DNA of 64,000 bases, taken from [Haemophilus] felis (GTDB taxonomy: Bacteria; Pseudomonadota; Gammaproteobacteria; Enterobacterales; Pasteurellaceae). This document shows, in pieces, positions 47,554 to 56,003 of this stretch. The stretch is from positions 73,138 through 137,137 of the forward strand of contig MUYB01000026.1 of assembly GCA_002015125.1 (NCBI GenBank), read 5' to 3'. The position numbers were made by a program, and so were the translations under genes. Below the pieces are notes generated by a model, which was not told the origin of the DNA, searched no databases, and saw nothing but the letters and a program-made list of their open reading frames with translations. Position 1 is the first letter of the stretch, and every line of letters begins with the position of its first letter.

Positions 47554-48075
47554 CTATTTTCGTAAAATTAAATTCAATTCTTGAACAAATTGGTTGGTGT
47601 TTTTTGCCACATTTATAACACGAGCTCTCGTATGTCTATCCGCACCTGCGAAATACCATTTATCAGATCCAGCTTCCGTATAAACTGATTTTTCAAAGAT
47701 AGTTTTTCCTGTTGAAGTTTTGACTACATAATTAATTTTAAGTTTTCCATTAAATCTACCAAAACTCATTGCAGGCTGACTTGCCATTTCAATATAAGCA
47801 TCAATATGGTATGGATTTTTATTGTTCTTGGTAAAAATATTTGCACTATCTATTGCCATAACCAGGGTGTCTTGCACTAACTTGGTAACGCCTATTGCTG
47901 TAGGTTGTCTTTCAACTCTTGGATTCATTGTTACGGTAAGAATATAATCGCTTTTAACTGCAGGAGCTGCATAGGTTCTTTGTTTTAATAAACTCGGATC
48001 TGGTTTTAATGCTATACAGCCAGTTAAAATTAGAGAAAATAGTAAAAGTGTTATAGAAGAAAACAATTTTTTCAT
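47554..48075 (-). CDS. Lipoprotein of unknown function between the two cluster arms
   Basis: 173 residues. Signal peptide and lipobox LILTGC-IAL (Cys near residue 20). The mature domain has DYILTVTMNPRVERQPTAIG and IEMASQPAMSFGRFNGKLKINYVV, a beta-rich pattern I do not recognise. A/T-rich. It has its own terminator and is divergent from the XRE regulator with ~150 bases between starts, so it may be under that regulator. Not a standard APE gene to my knowledge. Confidence 0.6.
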   Translation of the reverse strand: MKKLFSSITLLLFSLILTGCIALKPDPSLLKQRTYAAPAVKSDYILTVTMNPRVERQPTAIGVTKLVQDTLVMAIDSANIFTKNNKNPYHIDAYIEMASQPAMSFGRFNGKLKINYVVKTSTGKTIFEKSVYTEAGSDKWYFAGADRHTRARVINVAKNTNQFVQELNLILRK

Positions 48076-48174
48076 AGATAAAACCTTATAAGTGTGTGAA
48101 AATATTCAAGCGTTTTAATGAGTTAAAACGTTCAAGATAATATCTATTTTGCAGATGCTGTCTATTATCTAACA

Positions 48175-48189
48175 AGACAATAATTGTCT
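48175..48189. promoter_or_regulatory. Candidate XRE-regulator operator
   Basis: AGACAAT-A-ATTGTCT perfect palindrome 38 bases before the XRE start. A related AGATAATATCT palindrome lies at 48135-48145. Confidence 0.45.
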
Positions 48190-48226
48190 AAAACATCTTA
48201 AAATAACACTATAAGTGGAGAGAAAA

Positions 48227-48628
48227 ATGAGTACACACGACAATATCCGATTGATGAGAGAAAAGCATAAATGGTCGCAAGAAGAGATGGCGGAAAAGCT
48301 CAATATGTCGCCGAGTGGTTACTCAAAAATCGAACGTGGTGAAACCAAACTCTACTTAGATAAATTGCAACAGATTGCTCAAATTTTTAATATTGATATT
48401 TCTGAACTCGTTAACTCCAACGAAAAAAATATTTGTTTTTTAATCGGTGAAAATAGTCATCTAAATTCAAATTTTTATGCAAATGATGAAGCCCTAGCAT
48501 TAGAAAACGAAAAACTCAAGCTCTCCCTTTCTTATAAAGATCAAATTATTGCTGAAAAAGACGCACAAATTGCTTCTCTCAAAGAGATTATCACGTTACT
48601 CAAAACCCAATCCGTTACTGATGAATAA
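48227..48628 (+). CDS. XRE-family transcriptional regulator with coiled-coil tail
   Basis: 133 residues from ATG 48227 with GGAGAG upstream; the GTG at 48215 lies before that site. HTH_3 domain residues ~5-60 (WSQEEMAEKLNMSPSGYSKIERGE), then a C-terminal coiled coil (LENEKLKLSLSYKDQIIAEKDAQIASLKEII). First gene of the plus arm; its 3' end overlaps the ligase start by 8 bases. Probable local switch for the plus arm and perhaps the divergent genes. Confidence 0.8.
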   Translation: MSTHDNIRLMREKHKWSQEEMAEKLNMSPSGYSKIERGETKLYLDKLQQIAQIFNIDISELVNSNEKNICFLIGENSHLNSNFYANDEALALENEKLKLSLSYKDQIIAEKDAQIASLKEIITLLKTQSVTDE

Positions 48629-49877
48629 TCTTGCGTTAACTGACCGCACTTTGCAAATCCACCATCAACTATTGCAAGACAAAGTGCAAGCGGTGGGATT
48701 GTATTTGGAAGATGCCAGCCAGTTTGCTTGCGTGCTATTAGCCTGTTTACGGGCTAAGATCAAAGTGCTGTTACCACCGAATTTGTTGGCGGAAAACCGC
48801 CAGTGGCTGGTGGAAAATTCTGCTCTGCTCTTTGATGAAGAATGCTTTGCAAACTTCGGTATTACAATTCCTGCCGAAAAAACAGCCCTCGTTGCAGAGA
48901 TGGAAAATGAAACGGAAATCTGGCTGAAAACCTCAGGCAGCAGTGGGCAGGCAAAAATCATCAAAAAAACCGCTCGCCAAATGTGGCTAGAAGCTGAAGC
49001 CTTGGCACAGGCATTGCCTTTTTCTCCGAATGAAGATATTCAAGTGATTGGTAGCGTGAGCGTGCAGCACCTTTATGGCTTAACCTTTCGCATTTTTCTA
49101 CCGCTCTTTATGGGCTGGAAGTTAGGCAAAAAGCAATTGCATTATCCTGAATATCTGATCGCCGAAAGCAAACATCACCGTACTTTATGGATTAGCAGCC
49201 CCGCCTTATTGAGCAATCTCAATTTGGCAAGTTTGGACGATCATTTGCAGATTGCGGGCATTATTTCCTCGGGTGGTGCCTTGCCTGAAGCGAATGCTGC
49301 CGCACTTCGTCAGAAATTGCCGTGTCCGTTGGTAGAAATTTATGGCAGTACCGAAACAGGTGTGATCGCCCATCGCCAGCAGGCAGGTTTGTGGCAGCCG
49401 ATGCCAAACAGCCAGATCGGGTTGAATGAACAAGGGGCATTATGGGTGGAAAGCCCGTGGATTGCCGCTCGTGAGCAAACTGCCGATGCGGTGAATTTAT
49501 ACGCGGAAGGTTTTGAGTTGCTCGGGCGAATCGATCGCATTGTGAAATTGGGTGACAAACGGCTGTCGCTGGTACGTTTAGAGCAAGATTTGCTTCAACA
49601 TTCGGCGGTGCAGGATTGCTACATTGCCCTACACCCCGATCATCAACGCCCTGTGGCGTGGATAGCGTTAAGTTCGCACGGCATTGAGCGCTTTCAACAG
49701 CAGGGGCGCAAAGCCTTGATTGCCGAGCTTCGCCAACATTTGAGCCAAAGCCAAGAGAAATTCGCCCTGCCTCGCTACTGGCGGTTTAGTGTGAAGCTCC
49801 CTCGCAATAGCCAATCGAAAATCCGCCGAGTCGATTTTGAACAGATCTGCCGTCAGCCTGAAGATGAGATAATTTAA
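48621..49877 (+). CDS. Standalone acyl-adenylating ligase, APE cluster
   Basis: 418 residues from ATG 48621. Same architecture and motifs as the ligase half of the fusion at 27771-29447: KTSGSSGQAKII near residue 114, YGSTETGV near 240, RIDRIVKLGDKRLSLV near 298, and catalytic Lys in NSQSKIRRVDF near 400. Both copies look functional. Likely activates an aromatic or fatty starter acid for ACP loading. The longer frame to 48549 belongs to the XRE region. The next gene begins on the base after its stop. Confidence 0.85.
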   Translation: MNNLALTDRTLQIHHQLLQDKVQAVGLYLEDASQFACVLLACLRAKIKVLLPPNLLAENRQWLVENSALLFDEECFANFGITIPAEKTALVAEMENETEIWLKTSGSSGQAKIIKKTARQMWLEAEALAQALPFSPNEDIQVIGSVSVQHLYGLTFRIFLPLFMGWKLGKKQLHYPEYLIAESKHHRTLWISSPALLSNLNLASLDDHLQIAGIISSGGALPEANAAALRQKLPCPLVEIYGSTETGVIAHRQQAGLWQPMPNSQIGLNEQGALWVESPWIAAREQTADAVNLYAEGFELLGRIDRIVKLGDKRLSLVRLEQDLLQHSAVQDCYIALHPDHQRPVAWIALSSHGIERFQQQGRKALIAELRQHLSQSQEKFALPRYWRFSVKLPRNSQSKIRRVDFEQICRQPEDEII

Positions 49878-50600
49878 ATGAAGACGATAAACCCGATTGC
49901 GATCATTCCGCATTACAACCATTCTAGCACCGTCGGCAAAGTTGCCGAACAGCTCAACCAATTTGGGCTGCCTGTGTTGATTGTGGATGACGGTTCAAGC
50001 CCTGAGCACCAGCACGTTTTGCAAAAAATGGCACAAACTGACCGCGTGCAAATTTATTTTCGCCCACAAAATGGCGGCAAAGGGGCGGCGATGAAAAGCG
50101 GTTTTCAATGGGCGTTTGAGCGTGGCTTCAGCCACGCCGTGCAGGTGGATGCGGATGGTCAACACAACCTCATTGATGTACAGAAAATGCTAGAACAAGC
50201 GGAAAAATTCTCCAATGCAATGATTTGTGGCAAGCCAATTTATGGCGAAGATGCCCCGAAAGCCCGTTTGTATGGACGAAAAATCACCGATTTTTGGAAT
50301 GCGATCAACACCTTATCTTTTGAGATTAAAGACGGAATGTGCGGTTTTCGGATCTACCCGCTGGCAGCCATTATGCCGATTTTGCAACAAGAGAGAATCG
50401 GCGATCGAATGGATTTCGACACCGAAATTCTTGTGCATAGCCATTGGCGAAAAATCCCATTTATCTGGATCGACACCCCCGTGCGTTACGCCCAAGACGG
50501 CATCTCCCATTTTCGTGGCTGGGCAGATAACTGGCTAATCAGCAAAATGCACGCACGGTTATTTTTGGGAATGTTGAAGCGGTTAGTGAAACGAATCTAA
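49878..50600 (+). CDS. Family 2 glycosyltransferase, APE cluster
   Basis: 240 residues. GT-A fold: IIPHYNHSSTVGKVAEQL, DDGSS near residue 38, and the metal-binding DADGQHN near 92, ending in amphipathic helices. It probably adds a sugar to the lipid carrier of the polyene. It starts directly after the ligase stop. In some clusters I believe GT and acyltransferase are one polypeptide; here they are separate genes with a RelBE pair between. Confidence 0.85.
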   Translation: MKTINPIAIIPHYNHSSTVGKVAEQLNQFGLPVLIVDDGSSPEHQHVLQKMAQTDRVQIYFRPQNGGKGAAMKSGFQWAFERGFSHAVQVDADGQHNLIDVQKMLEQAEKFSNAMICGKPIYGEDAPKARLYGRKITDFWNAINTLSFEIKDGMCGFRIYPLAAIMPILQQERIGDRMDFDTEILVHSHWRKIPFIWIDTPVRYAQDGISHFRGWADNWLISKMHARLFLGMLKRLVKRI

Positions 50601-50671
50601 ATTTGCGTGCGTTTTACATTTGTTTTACAATCGCTCGTAATTTTATTCTCTTGCCAAAACACGAGGTAAAA

Positions 50672-50920
50672 ATGGCAAATTTAAATATTCGGATTGATGA
50701 TAATATCAAACAGCAAGCCTTTCTCGCCTTTGATAATCTTGGACTTACGCCTTCGGATGCCATTCGTGCGTTTTTAAGCTATGTTGCAGAAACAGGCAAA
50801 ATGCCTATTCAACAAATTATCGTCTCTGATGAAGATGCTGAACTTTACACCCTCATCAAAAAGCGTTTGAATGAACCCGAAAAAATCAAAAATACGACGC
50901 TTGATGAACTTTTTTCATAA
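50672..50920 (+). CDS. RelB/DinJ-family antitoxin
   Basis: 82 residues from ATG 50672 with GAGG upstream; the frame back to a TTG at 50603 is spurious. N-terminal ribbon-helix-helix (MANLNIRIDDNIKQQAFLAFDNLGLTPSDAIRAFLSYV) and acidic C-tail. Nine bases before the toxin. Probably represses its own promoter in the 71-base gap, which has two TTTTACA direct repeats 11 bases apart. Confidence 0.9.
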   Translation: MANLNIRIDDNIKQQAFLAFDNLGLTPSDAIRAFLSYVAETGKMPIQQIIVSDEDAELYTLIKKRLNEPEKIKNTTLDELFS

Positions 50921-50929
50921 GAAGATACT

Positions 50930-51220
50930 ATGGCTTACTCAATTAAGGTTCACGATGATTTTGTTGTTGAATTAGCAAAACTCGATCATTCAATCAAACA
51001 ACAATTGCGGAAAAAGTTAGAAAAAGTCGTAGAAAATCCGCATATTCCTAAAAATCGATTAAGTGGCAATTTACATAATTGCTACAAAATCAAATTAAAA
51101 AAAGCAGGCGTACGTTTGGTTTATCAAGTCAATGATAACGAAATTTACATTTTATTGCTTACCGTAGGCAAACGGGCAGATAATCAAGTTTATGATACCG
51201 CCCAACAACGAATTGAATAA
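50930..51220 (+). CDS. RelE/YafQ-family toxin
   Basis: 96 residues, basic. RelE/ParE fold with DDFVVELAKLDHSIKQQLRKKL and GVRLVYQVNDNEIYILLLTVGKR. By family knowledge a ribosome-dependent mRNA interferase, silenced by the DinJ-type partner. The pair lies between the GT2 and acyltransferase genes of the pigment plus arm; the acyltransferase starts 7 bases later. Confidence 0.88.
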   Translation: MAYSIKVHDDFVVELAKLDHSIKQQLRKKLEKVVENPHIPKNRLSGNLHNCYKIKLKKAGVRLVYQVNDNEIYILLLTVGKRADNQVYDTAQQRIE

Positions 51221-51227
51221 GCTTAAA

Positions 51228-52145
51228 ATGAACAACAAACACTGGGCAAATCAGCAAGAGCGTGGCACGCAGATTTTTCTGACACTCACTCGTTTCATTG
51301 TGAAATACGCCCCACTTTTCATTATTCGGTTGGTGACGTTTTTGGTAGTGAGCTACTTTTTTGCTACCGACAAAAAACGCCGTGCCGATATTGCAAATTA
51401 TCAGCAAAAACTGACCGCTTGCTTTCATGAAGTGCAATTGCCGAAGTGGTCGGTTTTCCGTCAATTTCTTGCCTTTGGCGAGGCGATCGCCGATCGTTTT
51501 GGCGTGTGGCAGCGGAAAATTCGCTATCAAGATCTGATCGTAGACGATGCGGATAATCTGTATGCGGATATGGACAGCGGTGGGCGAGGGCAGATTTTGG
51601 TCTGCTCCCATTTTGGCAATATCGAAATTTGCCGTGCGTTGGTCGACAGCGGACATCACCCCAATTTTAAACTCAATGTGCTGGTGCATAATCGCCACGC
51701 TGAAGCTTTTAATCAAGCTCTGGTGGAAGCAGGCGCTGATGAGTTGCCGTTAATTCAAGTGGAAGATCTCAATGCACAAAAAATGCTGGAATTAGCCGAA
51801 CGTATTGAACGGGGCGAGTGGATTGCCATTGCCGCCGACCGTGTACCTGTTCGGGGTGATAAAACCTACCCCGTTGATTTTCTCGGCGAAAAAGCAGCGT
51901 TTCCGCAAGGGGCGTGGCTGCTTGCCAGCCTGCTCAAAGCCCCAATCAACACCGTGTTTTGCCTTAAAGAGCAGGGAAAATACCGCTTGCAACTTCGCCG
52001 TTTCTGCGGTGTGATACAGGGCAGAAGTGCGGTGAGAAATCAGGAAATTCAGCACGCAATGCAACAATATGCCGATTTACTTGCCAAAGAATGTGCAAAA
52101 TCGCCCCTTTTATGGTTTAATTTTTACGATTTTTGGCATCAATAA
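51228..52145 (+). CDS. LpxL/HtrB-type lipid acyltransferase, APE cluster
   Basis: 305 residues from ATG 51228 (MNNKHWANQQERGTQIF). One membrane helix near 25-45, catalytic CSHFGNIE near residue 130 (HxxxxE), then IAIAADRVPVRG near 205. It transfers acyl chains to a lipid acceptor; with the GT2 it may build the lipid-sugar anchor of the polyene. The longer frame to 51192 overlaps RelE. Confidence 0.83.
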   Translation: MNNKHWANQQERGTQIFLTLTRFIVKYAPLFIIRLVTFLVVSYFFATDKKRRADIANYQQKLTACFHEVQLPKWSVFRQFLAFGEAIADRFGVWQRKIRYQDLIVDDADNLYADMDSGGRGQILVCSHFGNIEICRALVDSGHHPNFKLNVLVHNRHAEAFNQALVEAGADELPLIQVEDLNAQKMLELAERIERGEWIAIAADRVPVRGDKTYPVDFLGEKAAFPQGAWLLASLLKAPINTVFCLKEQGKYRLQLRRFCGVIQGRSAVRNQEIQHAMQQYADLLAKECAKSPLLWFNFYDFWHQ

Positions 52146-52170
52146 CTTATCTTACGATTAAGGAAACATT

Positions 52171-52596
52171 ATGAAATTATCTAAAACACTCATTCTTGCA
52201 ACGACGGCAGTCATTCTCACCGCTTGTGCTCCACGAAATACCGCTCACTATTTGTCTATTGATGAAGCCTTAAAATCACTACAGGCAAAAGAAGTGCTAG
52301 ATCCAAGTGTTAAACTCTATTTTGGCAAACCAGCACCAGGAAAAGTGCTAGTAAAAGGTGCGGTGACCAATCCAAAAACTAACGCTTTAAACAAAACCGA
52401 TGAACAAGCCTGCCAATGGGCATTTTTATCGGCGGTGAAAAAATTCCAAGAGCGTGCGAAAAAAGAAGGGGCAACGAAAGTGGGTAACCTAGTCAGTTAC
52501 TACAAGAAAAAAGAGTACAGCTCGACCAGCAAATACGAATGCCACGCTGGAAATAGTATTGCAGGCGTTGCATTAAAAGGCGACATCGTTAAATAA
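52171..52596 (+). CDS. Small APE-cluster lipoprotein
   Basis: 141 residues. Lipobox ILTAC-APRN with Cys near residue 19. The mature part ends in a conserved-looking SYYKKKEYSSTSKYECHAG stretch, with two further Cys residues that could pair. Similar lipoproteins accompany aryl-polyene clusters and are sometimes misnamed excinuclease. Probable envelope factor; activity unknown. Followed by an intrinsic terminator. Confidence 0.7.
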   Translation: MKLSKTLILATTAVILTACAPRNTAHYLSIDEALKSLQAKEVLDPSVKLYFGKPAPGKVLVKGAVTNPKTNALNKTDEQACQWAFLSAVKKFQERAKKEGATKVGNLVSYYKKKEYSSTSKYECHAGNSIAGVALKGDIVK

Positions 52597-52611
52597 ATTA
52601 AACTCATTCAC

Positions 52612-52636
52612 AGGTGCGTAACAACGCACCTTTTCT
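52612..52636 (+). terminator. Intrinsic terminator inside the plus arm
   Basis: AGGTGCGT-AACA-ACGCACCT perfect 8-bp stem and TTTCTT, ending 4 bases before the thioesterase ATG. Confidence 0.75.
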
Positions 52637-52639
52637 TAT

Positions 52640-53086
52640 ATGAAACTCAAAAAACATATTTACGCCAGCCATTTTTCCGATTACGAAATCCCGTTTTTTG
52701 ATGTGGATTCGATGGACATTATGTGGCACGGACATTATGTAAAATATTTGGAAATGGCACGCTGTGCCTTTTTGGAAGAGATTCACTACACCTATGATGT
52801 GATGAAGAAAAAAGGCTACGGCTGGCCGATTGTGCAGCTCAATTTAAAATATGTGAAACCAGCGATGTTCCGCCAAAAAGTGCGGGTGCATTTAGCAGTG
52901 GTGGAATATGAAAGTTGTTTGCGAATTGAGTATGTCATCAAAGATTTAAGTTCAGGGCAAACGCTCACCAAAGGCAGCACCACGCAAGTTGCGGTAGAAA
53001 TCAACAGCCGTGAAATGCAATTACAAACCCCACAGTCTTGGCGTGATGCGATAGAAAGTTATTCGGGATTTCAACCTTTAAGCTAA
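52640..53086 (+). CDS. 4HBT-family acyl-ACP/CoA thioesterase, APE cluster
   Basis: 148 residues, hotdog fold. Catalytic Asp in FFDVDSMDIMWHGHYVKYLEMAR near residue 22. It probably releases or proofreads the acyl chain. The ATG comes 8 bases after the stem of an intrinsic terminator and has no Shine-Dalgarno, so expression depends on read-through. Confidence 0.82.
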   Translation: MKLKKHIYASHFSDYEIPFFDVDSMDIMWHGHYVKYLEMARCAFLEEIHYTYDVMKKKGYGWPIVQLNLKYVKPAMFRQKVRVHLAVVEYESCLRIEYVIKDLSSGQTLTKGSTTQVAVEINSREMQLQTPQSWRDAIESYSGFQPLS

Positions 53087-53089
53087 ACA

Positions 53090-53683
53090 ATGAAAAAATT
53101 ATTACTGGCTCTTTTTTGGGTGTTTTCACCTGTAGTTACCTTCGCCTTTTCATCACAAGAGTTGGTCGCTGTGTTGCAACAACCCCAAAACATTCAAGGG
53201 GATTTCACTCAACAGCGTTTTTTAAAGGCATTACCCAAACCGATTACCACAAGCGGTCAGTTCACGCTATTAAAAAACAAAGGGTTGTTGTGGCAGATGC
53301 AAAAGCCCTTTGCCAGCGATGTGCGTGTGACGGCAAAAGGAATTATGCAATGGAATGGGCAACAGTGGGTGGAAAATCACAAAGTGGGGCAATCGCAACA
53401 AATTCAGCTCTTTCTTGGTTTGCTGTCGGGCAATATTGATGGGCTTTCGGCTCAATTTTCCCCCGAACTCAAGGGAACAGCGGAACATTGGCAACTGACG
53501 CTAACGCCTAATAGCCTGTTGATGAAACAGATTTTTAGCCACATTCAATTGCAAGGTGATAAGTTGGTAAAACGCATTGAATTGCACGAAACCCAAGGGG
53601 ATCGCACCGTTATCGAGTTGCAAAATAATCAAGTCAATCAACCGCTTCCAGCCTTTGTTCAATCGGCATTGCAAGCAAATTAG
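53090..53683 (+). CDS. LolA-like outer-membrane carrier, APE cluster
   Basis: 197 residues. Sec signal peptide cut near residue 20 (TFAF-SSQE), then LolA-like beta sheet: IQGDFTQQRFLKALPKPI, SGQFTLLKNKGLLWQMQKPF and GDRTVIELQNNQVNQPL. A periplasmic shuttle expected to carry the polyene lipid from the MMPL pump to the outer membrane. Three bases from the thioesterase stop. Contains an ACAAGCGGT uptake core. Confidence 0.83.
   Translation: MKKLLLALFWVFSPVVTFAFSSQELVAVLQQPQNIQGDFTQQRFLKALPKPITTSGQFTLLKNKGLLWQMQKPFASDVRVTAKGIMQWNGQQWVENHKVGQSQQIQLFLGLLSGNIDGLSAQFSPELKGTAEHWQLTLTPNSLLMKQIFSHIQLQGDKLVKRIELHETQGDRTVIELQNNQVNQPLPAFVQSALQAN
53249..53257 (+). repeat. DNA uptake signal, ACAAGCGGT type
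   Basis: ACAAGCGGT followed by CAG in the LolA-like gene; similar cores at 55530-55538 and 56984-56992. Confidence 0.6.
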
Positions 53684-53692
53684 GTAACGCAA

Positions 53693-55972
53693 ATGGTGAC
53701 GCGTATTGGTCGATGGGGATATGCTGGCTTGTTGCTTGGGTTGTCGTTGTTTTTGTTGTGCAAACTTTTTCACCTTTCCCAATGGCTTCAGACGGATTTA
53801 ACCGCCCTGCTGCCTACTCAGCACGCTTGGCAATCGGTGCAACAATGGGCGGATAAACGTCAAGAACAGCAACTCAATCACCAAATGGTGGCGTTAGTAG
53901 GACATCAGGAATTTGACAAAGCGCGCCAACTTGCCCAGCAAATCGCAGAACAGTGGCAACAATCGGCACAATTTGCCCACATCGACAGCCAAACCACGCC
54001 TGATCTCAATGCACTGCAACGCCAAGTGCAACAATTCAAGTTTGCCACCCTTCCAAGCGATGTGCGTCAACAACTGTTAACCGATCCCAAAAGCTATTTT
54101 CAACACTACGCCGAGCAGTTTTTTGATCCTTTTGCGTCTCGCAACTTGCTGCCGCTGGAGCAAGATTGGCTAGGTTTTGGGCGGTTTGTGCTAAGTCAAT
54201 CGCAACCCGTAAGCCAGTTGGAATGGGATAGCCAATCGGGAATGATTTACTTGCAAAAAGACGGGCAATTTTGGGTGCTGTTGCGTGGGGTATTGGGGGA
54301 AAATCCTGCTCATTTATTGACCTTAATCGCACAAAATCAGCACACCGCCGCTGCAATGAAAGGGCAATTTTTGGTGGCAAGTACCGCACTTTTTGCCGAA
54401 CAGGCTAAACAACATGCCGAGCAAGAAAGTCAATGGATGGCAGCCCTTGGCATTTCGGTCACCTTGTTGCTTTTGCTTGGGGTGTTTCGTTCGTGGCGAG
54501 TGGTATGGTTATTTCTGCCCATTTTTGTGGGGATGATCGCAGGGGTGAGTGCCACTTTGCTGTGGTTTGAACAAGTGCATATTTTAACCTTGGTGATTGG
54601 CACCAGCTTGGTGGGAGTGCTGATCGATTTTCCGTTGCATTGGTTGAGTGGCTCGCTGAATAACCCAAGCTGGCACGCTCAAAGGGCAATGCAACAACTG
54701 AAAAAACCGTTTCTAATTAGCTTATCTGTCACTGTTTTGGGGTATTTGTTACTCGGTTTTACGCCCTTACCAGTGTTGCAACAAACTGCCCTGTTCTCAG
54801 CGGTGGCGCTAGTGGCATCCATTAGCTTCACCTTGCTCTATTTACCTTGGCTTTTCCGTCATTTTCAACGGCACAGCAACGATTGTGCCGTGCGATTTTT
54901 TGCAAAAATTTGCCCAAATTTAACCAGTTGCCGCCTACCAAAATGGCTTGCGGTGGCGCTAGTGGGTTTAACGCTGTTCGGTATTGGCAGAAGTGAGTGG
55001 CAAGACGATATTCGCCATTGGATCAATTTGCCGCCCGAACTCACCGCCCCTTTACAACGCATTAGTGAACTCACGCAACTGGATTTTGGCAGCCAATATT
55101 TTCTGATCCAAGCCGAAAACAGCGAACAACTGCTTGCCAAAAGCCAAAAATTAACCGAAAAACTTGAACTGGCTCAACAACAAGGCAATTTAAGCGGTGT
55201 ACAATCGCTCAATCATTGGCTGATGTCGCAAGCAGAGCAACGCCAATTTGCCGAACAACTTTCAACCAAGCTTTCCGAGCAAGATTATCAACCGTTGGTG
55301 GAGCTGGGTTTCTCGTCTGATGAATTGGCTCAAGCGGTTCAACAGTTGCCGAAGCAAGCAACGGTTTCCCTTGAGCAAGCCTTGCAAACGCAGCTTGGGC
55401 AAGGCTGGCAATCGCTCTATTTGGGCGAAATGTCGCCGAATCAGGTAGTCGGCATTGTGAAAGTATCAGGCGTGAAAAATACCGCTGAAATGCAGGCGTT
55501 TGCCAATCAAACGGATATTTTCTGGCAAGACAAGCGGTCAGATTTAAACCAAAGTTTTCAACAGACCCGTAACCAAGCCGCCTGGCTGAAGTTGCTGTCG
55601 TTTGTACTGGCTGGTGGGCTACTGTGGCGACTGTTTGGCGGGCGAGCCAGTGGCAAAATGTTAGCCGTGCCGTTACTGGCGATTGCGGGCGTGATCGCTA
55701 TTTTTGGCTATGTGGGCATACCGATCGGGTTGTTTACAATGTTTGGCTTATTGCTGGTCTCTGCGATTAGCATTGATTACACCGCATTCTTGCACAGTGT
55801 CCACGAACCCTTTGCCAGCAAACAGCGAGCCGTCTTATTGGCAAGCGGTACCACGATAATTTCATTTGTCCTGTTAAGCCTCAGCTCCACACCTGCTGTG
55901 GCACAGTTTGGATTAAGCGTCAGCCTTGGCGTAGCGTTGAGCGGATTATTGGCGATAAAAATATTTAAGTAG
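53693..55972 (+). CDS. MMPL/RND-type exporter, APE cluster
   Basis: 759 residues. Two halves, each with a large periplasmic loop after the first helix and a six-helix bundle (near residues 245-400 and 630-755). MMPL features: VLIDFPLHWLSGS near residue 310 and SAISIDYTAFLHSVHEP near 690, with the intramembrane Asp. Inner-membrane pump for the polyene lipid, partner of the LolA-like protein. Confidence 0.88.
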   Translation: MVTRIGRWGYAGLLLGLSLFLLCKLFHLSQWLQTDLTALLPTQHAWQSVQQWADKRQEQQLNHQMVALVGHQEFDKARQLAQQIAEQWQQSAQFAHIDSQTTPDLNALQRQVQQFKFATLPSDVRQQLLTDPKSYFQHYAEQFFDPFASRNLLPLEQDWLGFGRFVLSQSQPVSQLEWDSQSGMIYLQKDGQFWVLLRGVLGENPAHLLTLIAQNQHTAAAMKGQFLVASTALFAEQAKQHAEQESQWMAALGISVTLLLLLGVFRSWRVVWLFLPIFVGMIAGVSATLLWFEQVHILTLVIGTSLVGVLIDFPLHWLSGSLNNPSWHAQRAMQQLKKPFLISLSVTVLGYLLLGFTPLPVLQQTALFSAVALVASISFTLLYLPWLFRHFQRHSNDCAVRFFAKICPNLTSCRLPKWLAVALVGLTLFGIGRSEWQDDIRHWINLPPELTAPLQRISELTQLDFGSQYFLIQAENSEQLLAKSQKLTEKLELAQQQGNLSGVQSLNHWLMSQAEQRQFAEQLSTKLSEQDYQPLVELGFSSDELAQAVQQLPKQATVSLEQALQTQLGQGWQSLYLGEMSPNQVVGIVKVSGVKNTAEMQAFANQTDIFWQDKRSDLNQSFQQTRNQAAWLKLLSFVLAGGLLWRLFGGRASGKMLAVPLLAIAGVIAIFGYVGIPIGLFTMFGLLLVSAISIDYTAFLHSVHEPFASKQRAVLLASGTTIISFVLLSLSSTPAVAQFGLSVSLGVALSGLLAIKIFK

Positions 55973-56003
55973 GCAAAGCCCTACAATTGAAAAGGAAAAA
56001 ACG

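Noticed and set aside
50603..50671. TTG-start extension of the RelB antitoxin
   Set aside because: The extension is hydrophobic and unlike RelB; ATG 50672 has GAGG upstream.
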